A stretch of DNA of 15,080 nt, from positions 1 to 15,080 of the forward strand of contig CALEBN010000001.1 of NCBI GenBank assembly GCA_937943045.1, read 5' to 3'. The translations under genes were made by a program, and so were the position numbers. Every line of letters begins with the position of its first letter. The stretch's first letter is position 1. The notes under the pieces were generated by a model that searched no databases, had not been told where the DNA came from, and saw nothing but the letters and a program-made list of their open reading frames with translations. This DNA comes from an uncultured Collinsella sp. Lineage in GTDB: Bacteria > Actinomycetota > Coriobacteriia > Coriobacteriales > Coriobacteriaceae. Shown here piece by piece: positions 1 through 7,905 of this stretch.

Positions 1-2
1 TC

Positions 3-785
3 TCCCGCAACGACGACGTCGAGAAGGCATACACCAAGACGACCAACGGCGGCGTGACGATGCTCGACGACTCTGCCGTCCTGCGCCACTTCATCAACTA
101 CGGAATGGCCGAGGGCCGCCGCGGCTCCGAGGCGTTCGACGTGCATGGCTATAAAACTCGTTATTTAGATCTTCGCAAGGCTTTCGGTAAAAATTTAAAG
201 GCTTACTATACCCATTACCTTAAATATGGATTAAAAGAGCGGCGCGATGGGTCGAGCATGACCAGTTTCGAGGGCTACATTATGTCTCCCGCCTTTTCTT
301 CATATGAAGATGCTGCGGCCCATTATCTAAGAACTGTTGGGGAGCAGGCCTATCCGAAATCTGTTTATAAAAACAAAGGGGCTGCCACAGTTAAAGAGTT
401 CTGCAAGATTCTTTATGAAGAGGCAACTTCTGAAGGCATCTCTCCTGAAGTGCTCTATGCCCAGGTCATGAAAGAAACAGGTTATTTAAAGTTCGGCAAT
501 CTTGTTAAGCCTGAGCAGTGCAATTTTGGTGGTTTGGGAGCTACGGGAGCCGGTAAGCCTGGATACACTTTTGAGTCTGTTCGAATCGGTCTTCGCGCTC
601 AGGTTCAACATCTTAAGGCTTACGCTACTGATGAACCTCTAAACAAAACCTGCGTTGATCCCCGTTTCGGATATGTCAAACGGGGATGCGCGCCTAAAAC
701 GACTGACTTGAATGGAAAATGGGCTGTTCCTGGTATTGGTTATGGAGAGAGCATCAATTCAATCGTACTTGAAGTTATCGGATAA
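3..785 (+). CDS. Secreted N-acetylglucosaminidase (GH73-type), 3' part
   Basis: The reading frame is open to the left edge, so this is the last 260 residues of a longer protein. The GTG at 54 is probably internal, because the residues before it already look like repeat sequence (RNDDVEKAY). Residues about 1-85 hold two copies of a repeat with the pattern Y.xRxxDL/V..AFG....AYY.HY..YG..E.R, common in secreted proteins of Coriobacteriia and assumed to bind the cell wall. Residues about 105-250 match a glucosaminidase domain (Pfam Glucosaminidase/GH73): 'LYAQVMKETG' carries the probable catalytic Glu (codon 474-476), followed by 'CNFGGLGATG' and 'GLRAQVQHLKAYA'. Such enzymes cut the GlcNAc-MurNAc backbone of peptidoglycan outside the cell. 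Codon use changes abruptly near base 144, from almost all GC-ending to mostly AT-ending, so the gene is mosaic. Family call confident; exact role (remodelling, autolysis) not. Confidence 0.8.
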   Translation, partial: SRNDDVEKAYTKTTNGGVTMLDDSAVLRHFINYGMAEGRRGSEAFDVHGYKTRYLDLRKAFGKNLKAYYTHYLKYGLKERRDGSSMTSFEGYIMSPAFSSYEDAAAHYLRTVGEQAYPKSVYKNKGAATVKEFCKILYEEATSEGISPEVLYAQVMKETGYLKFGNLVKPEQCNFGGLGATGAGKPGYTFESVRIGLRAQVQHLKAYATDEPLNKTCVDPRFGYVKRGCAPKTTDLNGKWAVPGIGYGESINSIVLEVIG

Positions 786-814
786 TTGATAGATATAGTT
801 TAAGAAGGTATACA

Positions 815-2389
815 GTGGAGAAAATTTTTCTTAAAGACGAGTATGAGCGTATTTTTTCTCGCATTGCCAATGGCGATAATATTACGGTTTTGCGCTATGG
901 TGATGGTGAAAGAGCGATCATGACCGGTGAAAAGGTTGTAGCTCAAGAAGGATGGTCGTCAGAGGGCGACTCGCCTTTGGCTACCGCATTAAAGAACACG
1001 CTTACTCTAGATAACGATAATGTTTTTTATGGCATCTCTTGCCCCTGCTGCGATCGTCCCGCCTACTACTGGTATTCAACGCATATTAAAAGTAAAAATA
1101 TTACATTTGCTAACCTATTCGTTAATTCTAATTATCAGTCTTTTAAAAGAGATTTTAAAAGACTGACCCGTGATGCCGTTGTAATTGCAAATCAAGCTGG
1201 CCAGTTTAATACAATTGGCAATTTGAATGTTCTTAAGTACTATCCAGTTGGCGATGATTGCATCAATTACTGGGAAACTGAATGTGGCAAACTGGTCTCT
1301 CAAATTATTCGGGATTTTGGTGATCGAGAGAATCTGCTGTATGTCGTTTCCGCTGGTCCTATGGCTGAACCAATTATTTATGAATTGTATAAAAACAATC
1401 CAAATAATTGTTATGTCGATTTCGGTTCCTCAATTGATGCCTATATCCATGGTTCTGATACGAGGCCTTATTCAAATCCCAACACTATTTATGCTAAGCG
1501 CAACTGTTGGATGTTTCGTCCAGACAAGGTTAGTTTTAATGTATCTGTTGTTCTTACCTCTTATAAAAAACCTGATGCTTTAGAGAAGCAGCTTGCTGCC
1601 CTAGAAAAACAAACATTAAAACCTTCAGAAATTATTCTGTTTCAGGATGGCATAGACAGTTATTATTCGATTAATTTTGAAAAAACAGTTCTTGGGTATT
1701 TTGATGATGTGCGAATTGAGAAGTCTAATAGGGGTGTGTGGGAGCGTTTCAATTATGCTCGCTCCTGTAAAAACGACTATGTTTGCCTATTTGATGACGA
1801 TACCATTCCTGGTGATTGTTGGCTGGAAAGCTGCCATTTTGCCATGATGAATCAAGTTGGAATTTACGGTGCGATTGGCGTTGTTCTTCAGGATCCTGCT
1901 GGTTACCCACTCGATAAATCAAAGTACTACCGGGTTGGATGGGCAGAACCTAATAAAAGGACTATGCAAGTCGATTTTGTTGGCCACTCCTGGTTTTTGC
2001 CAAAGTTTACACTCGACTATATGTTTGAGGGAACAGAAGCACTCCAGAACTATAAAATTGTTGCTGAGGATATGACGCTATCTTTAAAAGCAGCTGAACA
2101 CGGGATAATGACTTATGTTCCCCCTCACCCCTTCAACGACCATCGTGTTTGGGGCTCTGATCCCGCGCTTGCGATGCGCTATGGCCAGGCTGACGGTGCC
2201 CTTTCTATGAATTTTTCAAATCTAACTAAGATGCAAGAAGCTATTACTGAATTCTCAGCAATGGGATTTCAGTTTCTATATGAAAGGGATATGAACTTAG
2301 TTCACTCGCAAAAAAATGAGCTTTCTAGATATCATCAAAAGGAGAAATTGAGGAAGCTTTATTCGCATTTTCGACATCCTTTTAATTAA
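815..2389 (+). CDS. Two-domain glycosyltransferase (GT-D + GT2)
   Basis: A 524-residue cytoplasmic protein with two glycosyltransferase modules. Residues about 1-230 resemble the GT-D fold (formerly DUF1792), with the signature 'RYGDGE' at 27-32 supplying the Asp-x-Glu metal/nucleotide motif and 'VVSAGPMAEPII' and 'YVDFGSSID' near 177-208. Residues about 241-450 are a GT2-like domain: 'NVSVVLTSYKKPD' at 242-253, 'LFDDDT' at 325-330 as the metal-binding acidic motif, and 'VAEDMTLSLKA' later as a possible acceptor-side acidic motif. Known GT-D enzymes (streptococcal) extend O-linked glycans; a GT-D/GT2 fusion would add two successive sugars. The start is GTG at 815, with GAAGG at 804-808 six bases upstream. 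It is the first gene after the hydrolase, 29 bases away, so probably in the same transcript. Donor sugars cannot be inferred. Confidence 0.8.
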   Translation: MEKIFLKDEYERIFSRIANGDNITVLRYGDGERAIMTGEKVVAQEGWSSEGDSPLATALKNTLTLDNDNVFYGISCPCCDRPAYYWYSTHIKSKNITFANLFVNSNYQSFKRDFKRLTRDAVVIANQAGQFNTIGNLNVLKYYPVGDDCINYWETECGKLVSQIIRDFGDRENLLYVVSAGPMAEPIIYELYKNNPNNCYVDFGSSIDAYIHGSDTRPYSNPNTIYAKRNCWMFRPDKVSFNVSVVLTSYKKPDALEKQLAALEKQTLKPSEIILFQDGIDSYYSINFEKTVLGYFDDVRIEKSNRGVWERFNYARSCKNDYVCLFDDDTIPGDCWLESCHFAMMNQVGIYGAIGVVLQDPAGYPLDKSKYYRVGWAEPNKRTMQVDFVGHSWFLPKFTLDYMFEGTEALQNYKIVAEDMTLSLKAAEHGIMTYVPPHPFNDHRVWGSDPALAMRYGQADGALSMNFSNLTKMQEAITEFSAMGFQFLYERDMNLVHSQKNELSRYHQKEKLRKLYSHFRHPFN

Positions 2390-2408
2390 TTTGATAGGCT
2401 AATATTTT

Positions 2409-3953
2409 ATGGCAAATAGTAACTCTAGAGCTAAAAATGCAATTCTTGCATCTATTGCAGGTGTTGGTGAGCAGCTTGCCAATTATTTAGGTTCGTTCAT
2501 TTTTAGAACTGTTTTTCTCTATGTCTTAAATGCGAGCTATCTTGGTATTTCTTCGCTATTTACAAATATATTGCAAGTTTTTTCGCTTACAGAACTTGGT
2601 GTCGGTTCCGTAATCGCTTTTAATATGTATGGACCTATAAAAGATGGTGATGATAAATCCTGTGCGGAGCTACTAAATTTTTACAAAACCGTATATTCAA
2701 TTATCGGAATTCTTACTCTTGTTTTAGGAGGAGTTTTCTACCCGTTTATTGACTCGGTAATTGCTGATCCTGGAAATATTCCTTCAGATGTTAATCTAAA
2801 TCTTGTCTATTGGCTTTTCGTTATTCAGAGTGCTTCAAGTTATTTTTGCGTTTATAGGCAATCTCTTCTTAATGCCGATCAGAAGGGTTATTTAATTTCT
2901 TCTGCAAACTGTATCTATAACATTCTGTCAAATCTTATAAAAATAGCTATATTGTTGATTTCTGCTAACTATACTTTAGTTTTAACTGTGGGAATCTGTA
3001 TTGGCATACTTTATAATTACTTTTTGTCCGTATGCTCTTCTCGCCAATATCCTTCTATTGTCTCTCAATCGAATGCTAAGTTGTCCAAATCAAAGTGTAT
3101 TCGAATTCTAAAGGATACAGGCGCATTGATGTGTCATAAAGTCGGTGGTGTTGTTCTCAATAGCACTGATAGCATTATTTTGTCTACCTTTATTGGTGTC
3201 ACTACGGTCGGTCTTTACTCGAATTATCAACTGATATCCTCTGCCCTTGATTTATTCCTTAATAAAATATTTGGTAGTTTTGTCCCAACAATTGGCAATG
3301 CTTTGATTGATGCTGTCGATGATGAGAAGTTGTCTCTCTATAAAAAGTTGAGGTTTATTAATATATGGGCAGCATCGCTTTGTGCGGCCTGCTTTTATCT
3401 ATTGATTAATAATTTCATTACTCTTTGGCTGGGTTCTGACTATTTGTTAGATCAATCCGTGACCATAGTTCTATCTATCCATTTTTTCTGGAACTCATCT
3501 CGAATCATTAACGTATGTTTTGTTAATGCTTCCGGTCTATTTGTGAAGGACAAATTGCGTCCATTAATTCAGGCTGTTTTAAATCTTGTTATTTCTATTG
3601 TTGGAGTTATTCATCTTGGAATTGTCGGCGTGTTTATTGGAACGTTTGTGAGTACACTTCTTACAAGTGCTTGGAGAGAGGGTGTTATTCTATATAAATA
3701 CCTATTCCATACTTCTCCGGCAGACTATTTTAAATGCTATGTCTTCTGGTTTATAATTTCTTTATTTCCTTGCATTCTGTTAAACAGCCTGTTTTCATAC
3801 TTTTCAATTTCAATTATGTCCTTTTTGTTTGAGACGGTTCTTTCTCTGGCGATCATTAATTTATATTTCTGCCTGGTATTTCACAAAGACGATTCATTTG
3901 ATTTTTTAAAGCAGCTATTAATTTCTTTAGCTAGAAGGGGATTGCAAAAATGA
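2409..3953 (+). CDS. wzx: Wzx-type polysaccharide flippase (MOP superfamily)
   Basis: A 514-residue, very hydrophobic protein with roughly a dozen or more membrane helices spread from about residue 10 to the end, the usual size and layout of PST/Wzx exporters. The N-terminus ('FIFRTVFLYVLNASYLGISS', then 'LTELGVGSVIAFNMYGPI') has the pattern of Gram-positive polysaccharide flippases. These proteins move a lipid-linked repeat unit from the inner to the outer face of the cytoplasmic membrane. The gene starts 19 bases after the fusion transferase and its last codon overlaps the wecB start (ATGA), so it sits in one operon with them. Base composition is among the most AT-rich in the window. The ribosome site before ATG 2409 is weak. 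A distant MOP relative with another lipid substrate is possible, but the context favours repeat-unit export. Confidence 0.88.
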   Translation: MANSNSRAKNAILASIAGVGEQLANYLGSFIFRTVFLYVLNASYLGISSLFTNILQVFSLTELGVGSVIAFNMYGPIKDGDDKSCAELLNFYKTVYSIIGILTLVLGGVFYPFIDSVIADPGNIPSDVNLNLVYWLFVIQSASSYFCVYRQSLLNADQKGYLISSANCIYNILSNLIKIAILLISANYTLVLTVGICIGILYNYFLSVCSSRQYPSIVSQSNAKLSKSKCIRILKDTGALMCHKVGGVVLNSTDSIILSTFIGVTTVGLYSNYQLISSALDLFLNKIFGSFVPTIGNALIDAVDDEKLSLYKKLRFINIWAASLCAACFYLLINNFITLWLGSDYLLDQSVTIVLSIHFFWNSSRIINVCFVNASGLFVKDKLRPLIQAVLNLVISIVGVIHLGIVGVFIGTFVSTLLTSAWREGVILYKYLFHTSPADYFKCYVFWFIISLFPCILLNSLFSYFSISIMSFLFETVLSLAIINLYFCLVFHKDDSFDFLKQLLISLARRGLQK

Positions 3954-5047
3954 AAGTGATGTTAGTTTTTGGTACGCGTCCCGAAGCCATAAAAATGTGT
4001 CCTCTTGTTAATGAGCTTAAATCCAATTCTGATCGCTTTGACACAGTTGTAACGGTGACCGGTCAACATCGCGAAATGCTTGATCAGGTTTTGAAAGTAT
4101 TTCAAGTGGTTCCTGATTACGATTTAGCTATTATGAAACCTGGTCAATCTTTATTTGACGTTACCTGCGACGTTCTTCTCAAGATTAAGGATGTTCTGGT
4201 AGCTGAGCACCCGGATATTGTTCTTGTGCACGGCGATACCAGCACTTCATTTGCTGCTGCTCTGGCTTGCTTCTATCTTCATATTCCGGTTGGTCATGTT
4301 GAGGCGGGGCTTCGTACTTATAATATAAGCAGCCCCTGGCCTGAAGAATTTAATAGACAAGCCGTTGATATCATTACGGATTATTATTTTGCTCCCACTT
4401 CCACCGCTAAAGATAATTTAATTAACGAGGGAAAGCCTGGCTCTAAAATTTGGGTTACCGGTAATACCGGTATCGATGCACTTCGCACAACTGTTCGCTC
4501 AGGTTATTCACATCCTGAGCTTGATTGGGCAAAAGATAGTCGTCTGATTCTTATTACAGCTCATCGTCGTGAGAATTTAGGTGCACCTATGCATCACATG
4601 TTCCGTGCAATTCGTAGAGTGATGGAGGAGCATCCAGACACAAAAGCGATTTATCCAATTCATATGAACCCCCATGTTCGAAAAGCCGCTCATGAGGAGC
4701 TCGATGGTTTTGATCGCCTCCATATTATTGACCCTCTTGAAGTCCTTGATTTTCATAATTTTATGTCAGCAAGTTATTTGATACTGACGGATTCCGGTGG
4801 TATTCAAGAAGAGGCTCCTGGTCTGGGTAAACCAGTTCTCGTTATGAGGGATACTACAGAGAGACCTGAAGGCGTCGAAGCTGGCACTCTCAAACTTGTC
4901 GGAACAAATGAAAACGTCATTTATAACGAATTTTCGAGACTTTTGTCGGACCGGAAGGCTTATTTATCGATGAGTCAAGCTTGCAATCCTTTCGGAGATG
5001 GCTTTGCCTCAAAGCGTATTGTTTCTGTCTTGGCGTCTAGTCGATAG
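3950..5047 (+). CDS. wecB: UDP-N-acetylglucosamine 2-epimerase (non-hydrolysing)
   Basis: Interconverts UDP-GlcNAc and UDP-ManNAc in the cytoplasm, supplying ManNAc for the glycan. The 365-residue length is normal for the family. Motifs: 'GTRPEAIKM' at 8-16, 'GQHREML' at 38-44, 'HGDTSTS' at 94-100 with Asp96, 'HVEAGLR' at 116-122 with Glu118, 'PWPEEFNR' at 129-136 with Glu132, 'HRRENLG' at 205-211, 'TDSGGIQEE' at 280-288 and 'RPEGVEAGT' at 305-313. The acidic and His residues known as catalytic in E. coli WecB appear to be kept. It overlaps wzx by 4 bases and is followed by a 28-base gap. No UDP-ManNAc dehydrogenase (wecC) is nearby, so the product is probably used as ManNAc. The enzyme may also serve teichoic-acid linkage-unit synthesis (mnaA role), but its location in the cassette argues for the polysaccharide. 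Confidence 0.95.
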   Translation: MKVMLVFGTRPEAIKMCPLVNELKSNSDRFDTVVTVTGQHREMLDQVLKVFQVVPDYDLAIMKPGQSLFDVTCDVLLKIKDVLVAEHPDIVLVHGDTSTSFAAALACFYLHIPVGHVEAGLRTYNISSPWPEEFNRQAVDIITDYYFAPTSTAKDNLINEGKPGSKIWVTGNTGIDALRTTVRSGYSHPELDWAKDSRLILITAHRRENLGAPMHHMFRAIRRVMEEHPDTKAIYPIHMNPHVRKAAHEELDGFDRLHIIDPLEVLDFHNFMSASYLILTDSGGIQEEAPGLGKPVLVMRDTTERPEGVEAGTLKLVGTNENVIYNEFSRLLSDRKAYLSMSQACNPFGDGFASKRIVSVLASSR

Positions 5048-5075
5048 CCTCTCTTGCCAATAGTGAATTTCTAAG

Positions 5076-6161
5076 TTGAAGTTTGTTGTCGGCAATTATA
5101 TGAACGATATTACATTTTTAAGACGGGTTGTATCATTAATGGGTAATCAGGAGCTTATTGCTGAGAACCGGTCTCCGCTGTTCTCGATATGCACGCCTAT
5201 TTATAACTGTAAAAAATATTTACCTGATTTATTCTTAAGCTTGAAGTCGCAGCTCGATAACTCTTGGGAACTAATTCTCGTTGACGATTGCTCTAGCGAT
5301 GGATTGGTTGATTATCTAAGCAATCAACCGTTAATTCCGGCTGACCAACTTCTATATCTTAAAAACGATCATAGACTCGGTCCTTTTTCATCTAGAAGGC
5401 GTGCAATTAATGCAGCGTGCGGTGAGTATGTCATTTGCATTGATGCAGATGATACTCTTATTTCCAATCATGCCCTTTTGGATTTAAGGCGTATCGTTGA
5501 ATGCTCTTCGCCAGACGTTATTATGTTTAATATGACTAGAGATTTAAATTCTCTCGACCATTTTATTAATTATTCGGCTGTGTTTTCACAGGGCAATGGG
5601 TTCATTGATAAAAAAGATATTACATTTGCTTTTATTAATTCCTATAAACTAAATAATCTTGCAAGCAAAGCTATTAGACGTCCTCTTTTTTCTGATTTTG
5701 ACGAAGTAAATCTTGTTATCAATGAGGATAGATTTGAATTTTCTAATATAATCTCCAAAGCACAATCTTTTTACTTGCATAACAAACCTATTTATTATTA
5801 TAGAATTAATAGCAATTCAACAACTGAACGTTTGTTATCGGTTGATCATTTTAAACAGATTGTATTTATTGAGGAGCAAATTTCTCTTAAATATTGTTTC
5901 TGTAATGACGATAGATTTGGACAAGCATTGTGTTTTTTGATGTCTACTGACCATATATTACGTTCTATTGCTTCTTCTAAAAAATTCGGATTGACTGCAA
6001 ACGCTGTTTTCGAAGTCAGTCAATCTACCTTTTTTAAAGAAATGCTCGATATTTATAAAGGTCAAAAATGTCCCATCGTCAAAAAAATCGCATTTTATTT
6101 ACTTGAGAATAGGTTTATTAAACTTTGCACTTTTTATTATCTGCTTCGAAGTATTGTCTAA
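5076..6161 (+). CDS. GT2 family glycosyltransferase
   Basis: A 361-residue cytoplasmic GT-A type transferase. 'FSICTPIYNCKKYL' at about 36-49 is the typical family 2 opening, 'ILVDDCSSDG' at 67-76 binds the nucleotide, and 'CIDADDT' at 121-127 is the DxD-type metal motif. 'INEDRFEF' further on fits the acidic motif of the catalytic base. It should add one sugar to the lipid-linked repeat unit; donor and linkage are unknown. The start is uncertain: TTG at 5076 is the first possible codon after an in-frame stop at 5064-5066, but no convincing ribosome site is visible, and in-frame ATGs at 5100 and 5139 would still leave the catalytic domain whole. The gene is very AT-rich, like wzx. Same strand as its neighbours, 28 bases after wecB and 18 before the next gene. 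Confidence 0.85.
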   Translation: MKFVVGNYMNDITFLRRVVSLMGNQELIAENRSPLFSICTPIYNCKKYLPDLFLSLKSQLDNSWELILVDDCSSDGLVDYLSNQPLIPADQLLYLKNDHRLGPFSSRRRAINAACGEYVICIDADDTLISNHALLDLRRIVECSSPDVIMFNMTRDLNSLDHFINYSAVFSQGNGFIDKKDITFAFINSYKLNNLASKAIRRPLFSDFDEVNLVINEDRFEFSNIISKAQSFYLHNKPIYYYRINSNSTTERLLSVDHFKQIVFIEEQISLKYCFCNDDRFGQALCFLMSTDHILRSIASSKKFGLTANAVFEVSQSTFFKEMLDIYKGQKCPIVKKIAFYLLENRFIKLCTFYYLLRSIV

Positions 6162-6179
6162 ACGTCATCTAGGAACTAT

Positions 6180-7169
6180 ATGGGTGCTACATTGATTGAT
6201 ATTTGCATGGCTACTTATAATGGCGGCGAATATTTGGCTCAACAAATCGACTCTATTCGCTCTCAATCTTTTAATGAATGGCGTCTGCTCGTTTCTGATG
6301 ACGGGTCTTCCGATGACACAATTGCGCTTATCAACAAGTATTGTGGTCTTGATTCAAGGATCTGTAACGTTTCGGCACTGAATCCGTTTCATTCTGCTAC
6401 CAAGAACTTTATGTATCTTCTAGCCTCTTCCTCTTCTCCCTATGTGATGTTGTGCGATCAAGACGATTTCTGGTTACCCGATAAAGTTGAACTAACATTA
6501 AAAAAAATGAATCAGCTTGAATCGTTGTTCGGACAATCAGTTCCTCTTTTGGTTTTTACAGATGCTATAGTTGTCGATTCTTCACTATCTGTAATCAAGC
6601 ATTCTTTTGTTCAGGGGCTTTCTTTCAAACCCGGTTCCGTTTCTCTTCCTCAGCTTCTTGTTTCTAATGTTGTTCAGGGTTGTACTGTGATGGTCAACCG
6701 CTGTGCGGTGCTAAACGCTTTGAGTTCTCCCATCCCAGATGCTTTTGCTTATCATGATCATTGGCTTGCGGTTACAACTATGGCTTGTGGACACATCGGA
6801 TTTTTGAAAAGAAAGACACTGCTTTATCGTCAACATGAAAATAATGTTGTAGGTGCAGATGCTACATTAAATCTTTTCGAAAAGCTTGCCAACGGTTTAA
6901 AACGTTTTCTGACTCCAGGTTCCATTAGGAATGCATATAGCAAAGAGAGTTTATTTGCCTTGCGTGCTAAAGCGCTTCTTGATTCGACGCTTCCTGTCCG
7001 TTGCTCCTATTTCGATGATCTACGACAGCTTTCTAGTTTTGGCTCATGCCGTATTTTAGATAAAATAAAGTTGATATCGAGGTATTCGCTGCTTAGAGAT
7101 GTTGGGATTTACGGTAGTTTGACACAGTTATTTGTTCTTTTATTAGGTGGTTACATAAGTAATGACTAG
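6180..7169 (+). CDS. GT2 glycosyltransferase, rhamnosyltransferase-like
   Basis: A 329-residue transferase. 'ICMATYNGGEYL' at 8-19, 'LVSDDGSSDDT' at 37-47 and 'LCDQDDFWLPDKV' at 91-103 are the nucleotide- and metal-binding motifs. The DQDDxWxxDK form is frequent in the rhamnosyltransferase branch of GT2, and 'QGCTVMVNR' near 166-174 and 'HDHWLA' near 193-198 fit that branch. dTDP-rhamnose is a plausible donor, since rmlA and rmlB lie downstream; this is an inference. ATG 6180 has AGGA at 6171-6174, five bases upstream. The 3' end overlaps the cytidylyltransferase gene by 8 bases, suggesting translational coupling. It is clearly related to the transferase at 8929-9882. A run of eight A at 6500-6507 lies in frame and does not break it. 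Confidence 0.85.
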   Translation: MGATLIDICMATYNGGEYLAQQIDSIRSQSFNEWRLLVSDDGSSDDTIALINKYCGLDSRICNVSALNPFHSATKNFMYLLASSSSPYVMLCDQDDFWLPDKVELTLKKMNQLESLFGQSVPLLVFTDAIVVDSSLSVIKHSFVQGLSFKPGSVSLPQLLVSNVVQGCTVMVNRCAVLNALSSPIPDAFAYHDHWLAVTTMACGHIGFLKRKTLLYRQHENNVVGADATLNLFEKLANGLKRFLTPGSIRNAYSKESLFALRAKALLDSTLPVRCSYFDDLRQLSSFGSCRILDKIKLISRYSLLRDVGIYGSLTQLFVLLLGGYISND

Positions 7170-7905
7170 CTCATTTCATAATAGCGTCTTTGTTGTTATT
7201 TTTGCCGGCGGTGTTGGATCGCGCATGCGAGGCGCGAAGGTCCCTAAACAGTTTTTGGAATTGGGGGGCAAATCCATTATCGCCCATACCATCGACCATT
7301 TTGAAAAGCATCCCATGGTTGCCGGCGTCGTTGTCGTGTGTGTTGCCTCGGGTATGGACCATATGCGTGAAATAGTCGAGGCCGCTCACTACTCCAAGGT
7401 CTTGTCGATTGTTCCAGGTGGCGAGACGGGTCAGGATTCCATCTTTAATGGTCTTTCTGAGCTTAATCGGCTTGGCGTAACGGATGAGGACTCTATTGTT
7501 TTGATTCATGACGGCGTTCGACCGCTTATTGATGAGCAGACTATCACCGCGTGTGTCGATTCTGTTTGCCAGTATGGTCCCACCGCAACGGTTGCTCCTT
7601 CTCCTGAAACGATTATCGAGGAGGAGGATGGCGTGGTGGAACGTGTCGTCGACCGTTCCCGTTGCAAGCTTGCGCGTGCTCCCCAAGGCTTCAAGTTTAA
7701 CGATATTTATGCCGAGCACCTCCGCGCACGCAAGGAGGGCAGACATGATTTCATCGATTCAATCTCGCTTATGGCGCACTATGGACACAAAGCCCATACG
7801 GTTGAGGGGCCTGCGGATAATATTAAGGTGACCACGCAGCGCGATTTCTTTGCCTTTAAGGGGTTTGTTGATTACAAGGAAATGGAGCAGCTATGGCCGC
7901 TGTAG
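7162..7905 (+). CDS. IspD-like CTP:sugar/polyol-phosphate cytidylyltransferase
   Basis: A 247-residue nucleotidyltransferase of the IspD/TarI family. Motifs: 'FAGGVGSRM' at 14-22 and 'PKQFLEL' at 28-34 (CTP site with the family Arg and Lys), 'GGETGQDSI' at 86-94, 'HDGVRPLID' at 116-124, 'VDRSRCKLARAPQGF' at 163-177 and 'NIKVTT' at 220-225. IspD itself makes CDP-methylerythritol for isoprenoids; relatives (TarI, the Bcs1 N-terminal part, human ISPD) make CDP-ribitol. The cassette setting, 'HDGVRP' instead of the usual 'HDAARP', and a Gly where IspD often has Arg in the 'GGxxRQxS' motif argue for a CDP-polyol or similar product rather than a housekeeping IspD. It overlaps the gene before by 8 bases and the SDR gene after by 13, so these three are probably co-translated. 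The likely user of the product is the LicD protein at 9879-10715. The real substrate is unknown. Confidence 0.82.
   Translation: MTSSFHNSVFVVIFAGGVGSRMRGAKVPKQFLELGGKSIIAHTIDHFEKHPMVAGVVVVCVASGMDHMREIVEAAHYSKVLSIVPGGETGQDSIFNGLSELNRLGVTDEDSIVLIHDGVRPLIDEQTITACVDSVCQYGPTATVAPSPETIIEEEDGVVERVVDRSRCKLARAPQGFKFNDIYAEHLRARKEGRHDFIDSISLMAHYGHKAHTVEGPADNIKVTTQRDFFAFKGFVDYKEMEQLWPL

Noticed and set aside
6500..6507. Run of eight A in the 6180-7169 gene as a phase-variation tract
   Set aside because: Such runs are expected in AT-rich coding DNA; the frame is intact and no repeat tract is near the start codon.
7171..7746. 191-codon minus-strand open frame antisense to the cytidylyltransferase
   Set aside because: The sense strand has clear family motifs over the full length; the antisense product shows no domain.
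7162..7905. Housekeeping IspD of the MEP isoprenoid pathway
   Set aside because: It overlaps capsule-type genes on both sides, shows motif changes, and no other MEP gene (such as IspF) is adjacent; not excluded, only less likely.
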